Origin: Ferruginibacter sp.
GTDB lineage: Bacteria; Bacteroidota; Bacteroidia; Chitinophagales; Chitinophagaceae
DNA: 56,438 nucleotides
Reading direction: 5' to 3'
NCBI GenBank assembly: GCA_013141435.1
Contig: JABFQZ010000026.1
Location: 1-56,438, forward strand
Positions 1 to 9,318 of the stretch are shown piece by piece. Position numbers and translations under genes: made by a program. The notes under the pieces are model-generated. The model did no database searches. It saw nothing but the letters and a program-made list of their open reading frames with translations, and was not told where the DNA came from. How positions within the stretch are numbered: the first letter of the stretch is position 1; every line of letters starts with the position of its first letter.

Positions 1-2084
1 GAATATTTATTTTATTTCCGTCAAATAAATCTTATGCTACAACCATCAATGCATCTACTTTTGGATGGAATGCTACAAACGCCACTACTGCCTTTGTAAA
101 TGCAATCAATTCTGCAAACGACACAATTGTTATTGATAAACAAGCTAGCGATTGGATGATAAATCCAACTCATTTTGAATTTTTAAATAACAAAACAATT
201 ATTTTTGAAAATGGGGTAAATTTAGTTGCAAGGCCAGGTGCATTTTCTGGTATTTATTCCACTTTGTTTTACTTAGATGAGTGTAACAATATTACCGTTA
301 TTGGATATGGGGTCACATTCAAAATGCAAAAAAACGAATATATTGCTTATAATAATAGCGAATTCAGACATTGTATTTCGATGATGAGTTGTAATAATAT
401 TAAAATATATGGCCTCAAACTAATTGATAGTGGAGGCGATGGTATTTTTGTTGCTTCATGGACCAGCATTACACTTCAAAGATATTGCGAAAACATTTTA
501 CTTAAAGATCTTTGGGCCGACAATCATTATCGACAAGGAATTTCTGTAATTTCTGCCCAACATCTACGTATAGAAAATTGCTGGTTTACAAATACCGCTG
601 GTACAGCACCCCAAGCTGGAGTTGATATAGAACCTAATCAGCCATACGAACGCCTTATTGATATCGTTTTTGATAAATGTAGATTTACTGGAAATGCTGG
701 TGGCGGTATTCTAATTGCACCCATTTCTATTAATAGTACAACATTGCCAATGGATGTAACATTTAACAATTGCTATGTATCCAATAATGGTATAAATAAG
801 TATCAAATTTCTACTTATGGATATGCAAGTGGCGCTACAGGGAATATAAATTTTAATAATTGTATGACAGATGGTGGTGCATATTCAGTTGGTGGCACTA
901 AATTAGCCTCAGGATACAAAGCTAATTTTAATAATTGTGTTTTCCGAAACCCTACTAATATTGTTATAAATTTTGACGATCATACTACTTCTACTTCTAC
1001 CATTCGCAATGGCGGGGCAAGTTTTACAAATTGCATGGCTTTTTATAATACAACGTATCGTTATTTTAATGTTTGGCGTGCAAATACTACTTCGGCAGGC
1101 CTGGACGATGTGCAGTTTAATAACTTTACTGTAATTAACCCCAATAGTGTTGCCTATAATAATGGTGGAAATGTAACTGCAAATTGTGTTTTTAATTTTC
1201 AACCATTTACAACTACACCAAGTACTACCACTAACTATACCGTAGAAAATAGTTTGATAGAATGCAATACAACAAACAGTGTAATGTCTTTTTCTAGAGA
1301 TCCTTTGAGCAATACCACATACCCAATTGCAACCACTTATTCACTTACAGGCACTGGTATTGAAGCAGTAGATTTTAGTAGAATGAAAGGGTTTGAAATT
1401 ATACCGCAAGGAAGTTTATCACAAACAGATACTTTTATAGTTTTGAAAGACGCCATAGTTGAACCAACAAAAACAACAACCGTTGCAGCAGATGCAACTA
1501 CTCTTTTTACAACAACATCATTGCCTCAAAATATTACAATTATAGATTGTGCATTAGTGCCAATTAAACTTTTATCATTTACAGGTAAATGTAATATGCA
1601 AAATGTATTGCTAGAATGGAGTACTGCTTCGGAAATTAATAACAATTTTTTTGAAGTAGAAAAAAGTGTTGATGGTATTACTTGGAAAAAAATTGCTGCG
1701 ATAAAAGGAAAAATAAATTCAACAACAATTAATGCATATTCATATACAGACAATGAAAAATATAATGAGCAAGTTTTTTATAGATTGAAGCAAGTTGATA
1801 TAAATGGAAAATTTGAATATTCTAACATTATATTGGTTGATAATTGCGTATCTAAAATGAATGCATTTTCAATTTACCCCAATCCTAGTAATGGAAATTT
1901 AGCAATAAAACTGAATGGCTTTACTGGTGTACAACTAATACAAATTTATAATGCAGTTGGACAATTTGTAAAAGAGGAGGAAGTAATTCAAAATAAGAAA
2001 ATTAACATAAGTGATTTACAAAACGGATTATATATCGTAAAACTAAAAAACAATTCGTATTCAATAAAATTAATTAAACAATAA
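1..2084 (+). CDS. Secreted right-handed beta-helix protein with T9SS type A sorting domain (5' end off the window)
   Basis: The reading frame is open from position 3 and no stop lies before the first ATG at 156, so the gene almost certainly starts upstream of the window. The codons before 156 read like the end of a signal peptide (ending near NKSYA) followed by FGWNATNATTAFVNAINS, the usual opening of pectate-lyase-like parallel beta-helix proteins. The body (about 160-1500) is rich in Asn/Ser/Thr turns such as NCWFTNTAG and DKCRFTGNAGGG, typical of helix coils. From about 1560 a fibronectin-like domain follows (LLEWSTASEINNNFFEVEKS), and from about 1855 a type A T9SS signal (FSIYPNPSNGNLAIKL, ending YIVKLKNNSYSIKLIKQ). 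It is probably exported to the cell surface or medium. The substrate is not visible; no polysaccharide lyase catalytic motif was identified with confidence. Confidence 0.82.
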   Translation, partial: IFILFPSNKSYATTINASTFGWNATNATTAFVNAINSANDTIVIDKQASDWMINPTHFEFLNNKTIIFENGVNLVARPGAFSGIYSTLFYLDECNNITVIGYGVTFKMQKNEYIAYNNSEFRHCISMMSCNNIKIYGLKLIDSGGDGIFVASWTSITLQRYCENILLKDLWADNHYRQGISVISAQHLRIENCWFTNTAGTAPQAGVDIEPNQPYERLIDIVFDKCRFTGNAGGGILIAPISINSTTLPMDVTFNNCYVSNNGINKYQISTYGYASGATGNINFNNCMTDGGAYSVGGTKLASGYKANFNNCVFRNPTNIVINFDDHTTSTSTIRNGGASFTNCMAFYNTTYRYFNVWRANTTSAGLDDVQFNNFTVINPNSVAYNNGGNVTANCVFNFQPFTTTPSTTTNYTVENSLIECNTTNSVMSFSRDPLSNTTYPIATTYSLTGTGIEAVDFSRMKGFEIIPQGSLSQTDTFIVLKDAIVEPTKTTTVAADATTLFTTTSLPQNITIIDCALVPIKLLSFTGKCNMQNVLLEWSTASEINNNFFEVEKSVDGITWKKIAAIKGKINSTTINAYSYTDNEKYNEQVFYRLKQVDINGKFEYSNIILVDNCVSKMNAFSIYPNPSNGNLAIKLNGFTGVQLIQIYNAVGQFVKEEEVIQNKKINISDLQNGLYIVKLKNNSYSIKLIKQ

Positions 2085-2139
2085 TCACAGCTTATACGGA
2101 TTTGAAAAAGTAAAATATTAAAAAAGGCAAATACAATTC

Positions 2140-3363
2140 ATGAAAAAAATATTTACCAATCTTACTACTTGGGTTATTGTAGCAATACTTTCTGGTTCTT
2201 TACTTGGTCATTTTGCACCCGAAATTGCTGTAAAAATGCAACCCATTAGCAAGTGGTTTGTAGAAATTATTAAATTATTTATTAGCCCCATTATTTTTCT
2301 TACCATATCGTTAGGCATTAGCGGCATGGGCAGTTTAAAAAAAGTAGGAAGGGTTGGTGGCAAAGCATTGTTGTATTTTGAAATTGTAACTACAATTGCC
2401 TTACTTGTAGGGTGTGCAGTAGCAATAATAATACAGCCTGGCTCTGGCGTAAATACCACTACAATACATGGTGGTGATATTTCTAAATACACAACTGCAG
2501 CTACAAGTTTTAGTTGGTTGCAATTTTTAAAAGAAAATTTTACTATACAAGTATTATTGTTTTCAATTGCCTTTGGTATTTTTTTAAGTAAATATAAAGG
2601 TAGAGAAAAAATTATTAAGCCGCTTACTACAGCATCTAAATACATTTTTAAAGCATTGCATTATGTAATGTTGTTGGCTCCAATTGCAGCTTTTAGCGGT
2701 ATGGCATATACTATAGGCAAATATGGAATTGCCACAATGCTGCCGTTAGCAAAATTAATGCTCACTGTGTATATTACCATGGCAATATTTATTTTTATGG
2801 TTTTTGGTATTATACTTCGCTATTACAAAATAAGTATTTTTAAATTTTTAAATTATATTAAAGAAGAGTTACTAATTGTTTTGGGTACATCTTCATCAGA
2901 GTCGGCATTGCCATCATTAATGGAAAAATTAGAAAACATGGGCTGCTCAAAACCTGTAGTTGGTTTGGTAGTACCTGCTGGTTATTCTTTTAATTTAGAT
3001 GGTACAACAATATATTTAAGTATGGCTGTAATTTTTTTAGCACAAGTTTTTAAAGTAGAATTATCGTGGGGACAAATAGGTACAATTATAGGAGTACTTA
3101 TGGTAACAAGCAAGGGTGCTGCAGGTGTTACTGGCAGTGGGTTTATAGTATTGGCAAGCACTCTAACTGTAGTAAATGTAATACCATTAGAAGGATTAGC
3201 ATTACTTTTAGGAGTAGATAGGTTTATGAGTGAGGCTAGAAGCATTACAAATTTTATTGGCAACGGTGTAGCCACTATATTTTTAGCAAATAACGAAAAA
3301 GAGTTTGATAGAGAAAAAATGAAATTGGCTTTTGAAAATGAAGTGTACGAATATGATTTGTAA
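2140..3363 (+). CDS. Dicarboxylate/amino acid:cation symporter (DctA/GltP family)
   Basis: An inner-membrane sodium- or proton-coupled transporter of the DAACS family, taking up C4-dicarboxylates or acidic amino acids. The 407 residues have about eight hydrophobic helices plus the family's re-entrant loops. Diagnostic pieces are the serine-rich loop GTSSSESALPSLMEKLE, the helix-7 region GYSFNLDGTTIYLSMAVIF, the second loop SKGAAGVTGSGFIVLASTL, and the end motif GVDRFMSEARSITNFIGNG. Length fits the family (about 400-440). It stands alone on the plus strand and converges on the haloperoxidase-like gene across a strong bidirectional hairpin. Whether it prefers glutamate/aspartate or succinate/fumarate cannot be decided from the sequence. 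Confidence 0.93.
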   Translation: MKKIFTNLTTWVIVAILSGSLLGHFAPEIAVKMQPISKWFVEIIKLFISPIIFLTISLGISGMGSLKKVGRVGGKALLYFEIVTTIALLVGCAVAIIIQPGSGVNTTTIHGGDISKYTTAATSFSWLQFLKENFTIQVLLFSIAFGIFLSKYKGREKIIKPLTTASKYIFKALHYVMLLAPIAAFSGMAYTIGKYGIATMLPLAKLMLTVYITMAIFIFMVFGIILRYYKISIFKFLNYIKEELLIVLGTSSSESALPSLMEKLENMGCSKPVVGLVVPAGYSFNLDGTTIYLSMAVIFLAQVFKVELSWGQIGTIIGVLMVTSKGAAGVTGSGFIVLASTLTVVNVIPLEGLALLLGVDRFMSEARSITNFIGNGVATIFLANNEKEFDREKMKLAFENEVYEYDL

Positions 3364-3411
3364 ATTAATATTTTAATTTTGACACAAAAAAACAATACAA
3401 AAGATTTCACT

Positions 3412-3445
3412 AAAAGAGCCAAACTTATATACACTTGGCTCTTTT
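3412..3445. terminator. Bidirectional hairpin terminator between convergent genes
   Basis: Perfect 11-bp inverted repeat AAAAGAGCCAA (3412-3422) and TTGGCTCTTTT (3435-3445) with a 12-nt loop. A T-run continues on the plus strand and an A-run precedes it, so it can end transcription from both the symporter gene and the convergent minus-strand gene at 3460-5949. Confidence 0.88.
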
Positions 3446-3459
3446 TTAACTTCGTAATA

Positions 3460-5949
3460 CTAATTTAATTTTACAACTTTTTGTACTTCATTCTTCCCTC
3501 CAGATAATTTAATTTTTACAAAATAAATACCTTTACTTAATAGTGTTGAAGGTAAATTTATTTTATTTATCCCTGCTTGTAAAAATATTTTAGTACTATA
3601 TTTCTTTTGTCCCATTTCGTCAAGTATGGTTATTTCTGAAAAGCTATTTTTTGTATTATTATGAATAGTAAATTTTATTTTCTCTTCAACAGGGTTAGGA
3701 TAAATTGAGCTTATTTTATCTACTATTGCATTGCAATTTTTTAAATCTATATGTATTATAGGCAATATTGTTTGCTTGTTGTTTATATCAAATTGTACAA
3801 TTTTGTAGTAATTTGTAATGTTAGGTGAAATATCTGTGTATGAATAGTTGCGAATATTATTTGTGTTTCCAGCTGCTGCTATTTCGGTCAGTTTTATATC
3901 AAAATTAACACCATCTATACTTTTCCAAATTACAAAAGATTTAGTTTGCAATTCGGCTGTAGTAGCCCATTGAAGTTGTGTACTACAATCTTTTTCCTTT
4001 CCAATACAATAAAGTAAATCAATAGGCAAAATAGTGTTTGTAAAATATGTTTTTGCTTTTACATGTGCCGCATTTCCAATCAATTCTCCTATTCGTCTCC
4101 CTGGCATATCATCAAATCCAGGATGAATGCCTCCCCAAATTCTAGACATACTTGCTTCGTCAGATGCATCTTTATATGAAGCCCATTGTAATTTTATTTC
4201 GTAATCGGGGCTTTTTTCAAAACCCAATATATTACTATTTGCAGGTATTACATATTCTCCCAATCCTCCAGGAAAGTATGGACTACCAGTTATATTTGTT
4301 AATACGAATGCCCCAGCCCTAGAGTAAGTAGAATGCCCAGAAACATAACCTGCAAAAGGTGGTGTATTAAATGTTTTTCGCTGATATGGAACCCACTTTT
4401 CGGCTAATATCCACCCAACACCTGCCCAATCAGTATAAGCATTAAGTATAAAATTAAATCCACGCCAAGCCTTTATTTTTATTTTATTTATATTTTCCCC
4501 ACTATATCCTTGCAAAGGATCGCCAGCCATTACCAACTCTACAAACCCAGGGTTTAACGGTATGCCTCCAGGGTGGTAAGATGGTAATGCTGCATTGCTA
4601 CATTGACCATATAAAGCCATTTTTCTTATTGCTGATATTGGTCTAGGTGAATCGTACCAACCCTTTATTCCCCAGCAAGCAATAGCAGCATCATGCATTG
4701 CAGCACCTAGTGTAAAATATGATTTCACATCCCACTCTAAATTAGAAAGCACAGCTCCAACACCTTCATATTTTTTTATAAACCCAGGGTAGTCGCTTAC
4801 TTGGTTTAATAACGTAAACCAATGTCCAGGTGGTGTTTCTGAGCTTGGTCCATCTGCCCAATATTGAGTCACAAGTCTAGTAAAATCGCCTCTTTTAACC
4901 ATTTGTGGCACGTAAGGCAACCCTGTTACTGGATTTGCACTATATCCAATTCCATTATCGCCACCATTATCGAAATTATAAAAACTATGTAAGCCTACTA
5001 AAGTAGTTGGGTAATTTATAACATTGCCTTTTGCATTTGGTGATATATCCCACAAAGTAGGATCGGTAGGATCTAAATGTGATGACCATGCTGCTACCAT
5101 ACTATGCCCCCATTTAAACTCTTGTGATAAAAGATTAGAAACACTTATAGTATCCAACATTGGTGGTGTACCTGGATCATAATATACTGGAAAATCGCCC
5201 CCATTTCTAGAATAATGAATTGCAGAAGATGTAGCCATTGAAAATGGTAAAACTCTACCCCACTCTGGAGTAATAAATATTTGTGTAGCAGGAATTGGGT
5301 TTCCATTTTGGTCTAGTGCACCTGGTAAAATTAATGGCTGCCATCTATTAGGGTCTGCCATATTTATAGGTAAGGATAATAACTGAGGGTCATTTACTGG
5401 TAAATAATTTACATACTGATAATTATTAGATTCGTTAGAGCCATCGGCCAAACCCATTGCTATAACTTGATTACCAATAAAGTTTCCCAAATCAGCAGCG
5501 TTTCCTGTACTGTAATTAGTTTGGGTATAATTATAATCATAACCAAGTGATGTCATTAAATTATTAAAAGAGGTAATGCTATTTACAGCATTTGGCGAAT
5601 TTGCAAAACGGTGTTTTAATACCTTATAGGCTGCATAACTTATAGCCATATTTCTATAGCTTTCAATGTTTGCTGGGGCTACAAATGGTACACCAGTAAA
5701 CGGATAATTTATACTTCCAACTGTTTTTCCTATTAAATATGGAGAAGCAGTATTATCATAAACTGCCCAAGCATCGTACATTGCAAGAGATACATGAAAC
5801 AAATTTCTAGCTTGAACCGGAGGTTTTGCAAAATCTGTAATAATTGCATTTAGCATTGCATTACACCATTGCCTAGCTACCGATTGTTGGCAAAAAGAAA
5901 TAGTATTAAACAAAAAAATACTAATAAATAAAAGTAAAGTTTTTTTCAT
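3460..5949 (-). CDS. Secreted vanadium-dependent haloperoxidase/PAP2-like phosphatase with T9SS type A domain
   Basis: An 829-residue exported enzyme of the PAP2/vanadium haloperoxidase fold. An N-terminal signal peptide (MKKTLLLFISIFLFNTISF) is followed by a long helical region. The three anion-binding motifs of the superfamily are all present: K-x6-R-P (KGWYDSPRP), the SGH motif with His539 (GYVSGHSTYSRAG) and the R...G-x-H-x3-D type motif (SRIWGGIHPGFDD). The enzyme may therefore bind vanadate or phosphate and act as a haloperoxidase or a phosphatase; the sequence cannot tell which. After the catalytic part comes a fibronectin-like stretch (LQWATTAELQTKSFVIWKS) and a type A T9SS signal (SSIYPNPVEEKIKFTI to the C-terminus). 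The start is an ATG directly before the signal peptide. It is monocistronic. Confidence 0.88.
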   Translation of the reverse strand: MKKTLLLFISIFLFNTISFCQQSVARQWCNAMLNAIITDFAKPPVQARNLFHVSLAMYDAWAVYDNTASPYLIGKTVGSINYPFTGVPFVAPANIESYRNMAISYAAYKVLKHRFANSPNAVNSITSFNNLMTSLGYDYNYTQTNYSTGNAADLGNFIGNQVIAMGLADGSNESNNYQYVNYLPVNDPQLLSLPINMADPNRWQPLILPGALDQNGNPIPATQIFITPEWGRVLPFSMATSSAIHYSRNGGDFPVYYDPGTPPMLDTISVSNLLSQEFKWGHSMVAAWSSHLDPTDPTLWDISPNAKGNVINYPTTLVGLHSFYNFDNGGDNGIGYSANPVTGLPYVPQMVKRGDFTRLVTQYWADGPSSETPPGHWFTLLNQVSDYPGFIKKYEGVGAVLSNLEWDVKSYFTLGAAMHDAAIACWGIKGWYDSPRPISAIRKMALYGQCSNAALPSYHPGGIPLNPGFVELVMAGDPLQGYSGENINKIKIKAWRGFNFILNAYTDWAGVGWILAEKWVPYQRKTFNTPPFAGYVSGHSTYSRAGAFVLTNITGSPYFPGGLGEYVIPANSNILGFEKSPDYEIKLQWASYKDASDEASMSRIWGGIHPGFDDMPGRRIGELIGNAAHVKAKTYFTNTILPIDLLYCIGKEKDCSTQLQWATTAELQTKSFVIWKSIDGVNFDIKLTEIAAAGNTNNIRNYSYTDISPNITNYYKIVQFDINNKQTILPIIHIDLKNCNAIVDKISSIYPNPVEEKIKFTIHNNTKNSFSEITILDEMGQKKYSTKIFLQAGINKINLPSTLLSKGIYFVKIKLSGGKNEVQKVVKLN

Positions 5950-6137
5950 ATTTAGTTAAGGTTCTAATCACAAAAATTTAATGTAATATTTTTGCAATTA
6001 TAATAGCAAAACAACTATTAAACAAAATTATAATATTAATTCTTATAAAAATTCATTTCAATAACAATTTCTTTTGAATTTTTATATTTTTATAACTTAG
6101 AGTAATTTATTTTTTTATGCAAAAAAGAATAAAACCA

Positions 6138-8702
6138 TCAATTTATTTTAAATCGAAACCCTAAGTAAATGGTTCTTCCATTTACTGGACCCCATATCAT
6201 TGAGCCATCAAAATATGTACTAAATGGATTTCTAACATCTATAAAAAGATTTTTTTGTGTAAAGTTTGTTGCATTTTCTACACCTAAATAAAGTTCAAAT
6301 TTTGTATTTATTTGTTTAGAAACTTGACCGCTAATTTGCAAAAAAGATGGGGAATAATTTTCCATTTGTTTACCACTTGGGTTATTACTGGTATTAGGTA
6401 AACGCTTTTTACTTAACCATTGTGTTGTGGCATCAAATTTCCATTTATTATTAGTTTCGTAAGCCAAATTAATAAATGCTCTATGCTTTGCTGTAAAAGG
6501 TTTTGGCAACATTGAGCCACCATAATTTGTTTGTACATCTAGCCAACGGTAAGCTAGCCTTACTTCTAATTTTTTTATTATTTCATAATTAATTTCAGCT
6601 TGCAAGCTATTGCTAAAAGATTTTCCTGAAAGATTATAAAATGTAATTTTTTGTGGGTTAGCATCAACATCTACTACAGTCTGATTTTTGAAAACAGTAC
6701 GATATAGATCTACACTTATAGAACCTGTACGATTATTAAATCGGAAATTATGCAAAAAATTTGCTCCAAAATTCCATGCTTTTTCGGGCATCAAACCATA
6801 GCCGTAATTTGTTGTTGCATTTGTAATTTCTACATTTCTTGAACTTGCAAAAAAACCAGTATTTTCTGCTAAAATACTAGCTGTCTTAAAACCAGAGCCT
6901 ACAGAAAACCGTAAATTTGTTTTAGAATTAATGTCATATTTTATATGTAACCTAGGAGTAGTTATAAAACCATATTGATTGTGATAATCTACCCTTAATC
7001 CAAATATGCCAGTTATTTTTTTTGATGGTGTATAGGTATATTCTACAAAACTTCCTACAAAATTTTCTTTTCTAAAATAATTATTGTTAGTAAATTTTTC
7101 GAAGTATGTTTCATTTGTTAAATTTAAACCTGTTCTAAATTTATGAACAGTGGTATTAATTATAGACTGGTAAAATACATTTAGCGACAAAGATTTTTGA
7201 TTTGCATCATAAATTTTAAGCCCATAAAACGAATTGTTGTTAAACTTATTTGCTGCAACAATAACCCCAATACTTTTGTATATTTTATTAGGGAAAACAT
7301 ATCCAAGCTTGCTTGTAACTGCATACTGCTGTACGTTTATACCCACACCGTATTTATTTGTTGTCAGCTTATCTGCGCTTAAATTGAAATCTCTTTCTCC
7401 TGCTATTCTTTTATCGTTTAAGGCTTTTATGGCAAATTGTGCTATTATACCGTTTGTGTTAGCATATCGCCAACGGTTTACAAAATTTAATTGTTTGCCA
7501 GTAGGTAAATCTAAAAATCCATCTTTGTTAGCATCATTTTTAGTACCAACAGCGTTGGCATGGGTAAGTAAAGCAGTGCTCCAATTGCTATTTATTTTTT
7601 GTGCAAAATTAATAGTAGTTTCTACCCTGCCCATATTATTTGCATAGCCATTTATAAAAAACCTATCCATTTTATCGGGCTTTTTTTCTTCTACATTTAT
7701 TTGTCCTGCAATACTTTCGTACCCATTAGCCACCGAGCCTGTACCCTTTGTAACCTGAATACTTTCTACCCATGGGCCAGGAATAAACGTTAGCCCATAG
7801 TTGCCAATTAGCCCTTTTATTTCGGGTGTGTTTTCGGTAGTTAGTTGTACATAATTACCCGATAAGCCTAGCAATTGTATTTGCTTTATACCAGTAACAG
7901 CATCTGCAAAGCTTACATCTATTGATGGGCTTGTTTCAAAACTTTCAGATAAATTACAACAAGCTGCTTTTGCCAATTCTTTTGTACCAATATTTATTGT
8001 ATTAAGTGTACTATTTTGCAAAATATGAGCCGATGGTTTTCTGGTTTCTATTATTACTTCTTTCAAATTTTTAGAAACATTTTTTTTCAAAATAATCTTT
8101 ACATTTTCTGCTTTAAAAACATTTATAGTATCTGTTTTATAGCCAACACTACTTACTATTAATATTGCAGGGTATGGCGCATTCATTGCAAAACCCCCAG
8201 CACTATCTGTTACAACTATTTTATTATTAATTACATTTATAACAGTAGCCAATTGTAATGCAATGGTTGTAGTATCAGTATCTTCTCCAAATACAAACCC
8301 AATTAATGTTGGCAAAACAAATTCATTTTTTTTTACGGCAGTATCTATGGGTTTAATGTAATTTATAGCTGTATCTAGCCTTTGGTAATGGCAGCAAGCT
8401 GGCAAATTATTATATGTTTTTTTGGTGCTTAAAAACAATTCGGTATCATGCCCTACCGTTGCTAGTTTTTTAGATATTTTTGCTTTAGTTAGTTTTATAC
8501 TATCAAAACTTACGGTTAGCATATTGGTTTCTATTACCCAATTGGCTTTATAAGTTCCTAAATCTTTTAAAGTACTTTCTATTCTAGTTTTACACTGCTC
8601 ACAAGTGCCAAATACTTTAAAAGTTTCTTGCTTAATATTTTTCTTTTGTGCAAAAGTTACTAAGTTTATTGCAAGTAAAAATATTACAAATATGTTTTTC
8701 AT
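6138..8702 (-). CDS. TonB-dependent receptor with N-terminal heavy-metal-associated (HMA) domain
   Basis: An 854-residue outer-membrane receptor. After a signal peptide (ending near TFAQ) there is an HMA-like domain at about residues 25-95 with the metal-binding pair Cys34-x2-Cys37 (FGTCEQCKTRIE), a Cys-Cys-His stretch (PACCHYQ), a carboxypeptidase-regulatory-like beta domain (about 130-210), a plug domain (about 220-350, GNYGLTFIPGPWVESIQV, GTGSVANGYESIAGQINVE) and a beta-barrel ending in FRFKIN. The family is known in Bacteroidota for ligands that include metals and siderophores. The HMA domain and the upstream Cys-rich small protein point to a metal such as copper, which is inference. It lies 80 bp downstream of the small Cys-rich gene on the same strand, probably as one operon. 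Confidence 0.9.
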   Translation of the reverse strand: MKNIFVIFLLAINLVTFAQKKNIKQETFKVFGTCEQCKTRIESTLKDLGTYKANWVIETNMLTVSFDSIKLTKAKISKKLATVGHDTELFLSTKKTYNNLPACCHYQRLDTAINYIKPIDTAVKKNEFVLPTLIGFVFGEDTDTTTIALQLATVINVINNKIVVTDSAGGFAMNAPYPAILIVSSVGYKTDTINVFKAENVKIILKKNVSKNLKEVIIETRKPSAHILQNSTLNTINIGTKELAKAACCNLSESFETSPSIDVSFADAVTGIKQIQLLGLSGNYVQLTTENTPEIKGLIGNYGLTFIPGPWVESIQVTKGTGSVANGYESIAGQINVEEKKPDKMDRFFINGYANNMGRVETTINFAQKINSNWSTALLTHANAVGTKNDANKDGFLDLPTGKQLNFVNRWRYANTNGIIAQFAIKALNDKRIAGERDFNLSADKLTTNKYGVGINVQQYAVTSKLGYVFPNKIYKSIGVIVAANKFNNNSFYGLKIYDANQKSLSLNVFYQSIINTTVHKFRTGLNLTNETYFEKFTNNNYFRKENFVGSFVEYTYTPSKKITGIFGLRVDYHNQYGFITTPRLHIKYDINSKTNLRFSVGSGFKTASILAENTGFFASSRNVEITNATTNYGYGLMPEKAWNFGANFLHNFRFNNRTGSISVDLYRTVFKNQTVVDVDANPQKITFYNLSGKSFSNSLQAEINYEIIKKLEVRLAYRWLDVQTNYGGSMLPKPFTAKHRAFINLAYETNNKWKFDATTQWLSKKRLPNTSNNPSGKQMENYSPSFLQISGQVSKQINTKFELYLGVENATNFTQKNLFIDVRNPFSTYFDGSMIWGPVNGRTIYLGFRFKIN

Positions 8703-8738
8703 TTCCTTTAATTTTTTTTATGATAAATACACAAATAA

Positions 8739-8760
8739 CCGAACCACTGAAAAGTGTCGG
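8739..8760 (-). other. Small hairpin in the spacer between the Cys-rich gene and the TonB receptor gene
   Basis: Arms CCGA..CACT and AGTGTCGG fold into a stem with a two-base bulge and a GAAA-type loop. No T-run follows on either strand, so it is more likely an mRNA processing or stability element in the operon spacer than a full terminator. Confidence 0.35.
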
Positions 8761-8782
8761 CTTTAAAAAGTATTCAAAAAAA

Positions 8783-9178
8783 TTAAATTAAAAAAGCACA
8801 GTACAAAATATGTAACTTTTGTATTGTTGTATTAGGTGGGGGATGAAAGTTAATATATGTTACATCATCAAAAACAAAAATTGGAGTATCGTAATAAAAA
8901 GATGGACGTAAAAAATAATTAGATACAAATGACTTAAAATTGAAGTCCGAAATGCTTTTTTGATGATCTGTATCTAATTTTACTACTTTTTTTTCGTCCT
9001 TGCAGCAACCTTTTTTTGAGGCATCTTCTTTCATACCACATTTGCCACATTTGTCACTTTTATTTTGCACTAAAGTTTTACTTACAACTTTGCCCATGCA
9101 AAAATGCGTATGCAATGTAGCACCTATGGTAGTAGTACCATAAATAAAAAGTAGAAATATTACCGCTATCTTTTTCAG
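8783..9178 (-). CDS. HYC_CC_PP-type small Cys-rich exported protein, CTG start likely
   Basis: From the first TTG (9115) the protein begins MHTHFCMGK, but that cuts off its signal peptide. The frame stays open upstream to a CTG at 9178-9176 that gives a good signal sequence (KKIAVIFLLFIYGTTTIGA). No ATG, GTG or TTG is available between that point and the upstream in-frame stop, so CTG (or a sequencing difference) is the best start, giving 131 residues. Diagnostic features are the HTHFCMGK motif after the signal peptide (usually LHYCMGK in this family), a CGKCGM and GCC cysteine cluster, and PPP near the C-terminus. Known only as a Bacteroidota small-protein family. The cysteines and the downstream HMA-TonB receptor suggest metal handling at the envelope, which is inference. 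Confidence 0.72.
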   Translation of the reverse strand: MKKIAVIFLLFIYGTTTIGATLHTHFCMGKVVSKTLVQNKSDKCGKCGMKEDASKKGCCKDEKKVVKLDTDHQKSISDFNFKSFVSNYFLRPSFYYDTPIFVFDDVTYINFHPPPNTTIQKLHILYCAFLI

Positions 9179-9182
9179 AGTA

Positions 9183-9190
9183 CAAAGATA
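9183..9190 (-). promoter_or_regulatory. Bacteroidota -7 element TATCTTTG for the Cys-rich small protein/TonB operon
   Basis: TATCTTTG on the minus strand matches the TAnnTTTG consensus exactly. It ends 4 nt before the proposed CTG start, which would make the mRNA nearly or fully leaderless. No clear -33 TTG sits at about 20 bp upstream. Confidence 0.6.
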
Positions 9191-9240
9191 AGCGTATTTT
9201 TTTTTAATATTATGTTAATGCAATTGTGGTATTTATTTAA

Positions 9241-9300
9241 AGCCTATAAGGTCATTGCTTTTTTTAAATTTACTAAATCAGAAAAAGAACCTATAGGTTA
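9241..9300. repeat. Imperfect inverted repeat of the CCTATAAGGT type
   Basis: CCTATAAGGTC (9243-9253) faces a near-complementary copy containing the 12-bp palindrome AACCTATAGGTT (9288-9299). The arms are degenerate versions of the perfect hairpin at 18025-18090. It lies in the gap between the XRE gene and the Cys-rich small gene and may act as a terminator for the former. Confidence 0.5.
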
Positions 9301-9318
9301 CTATTTGCTTATTGGTAT

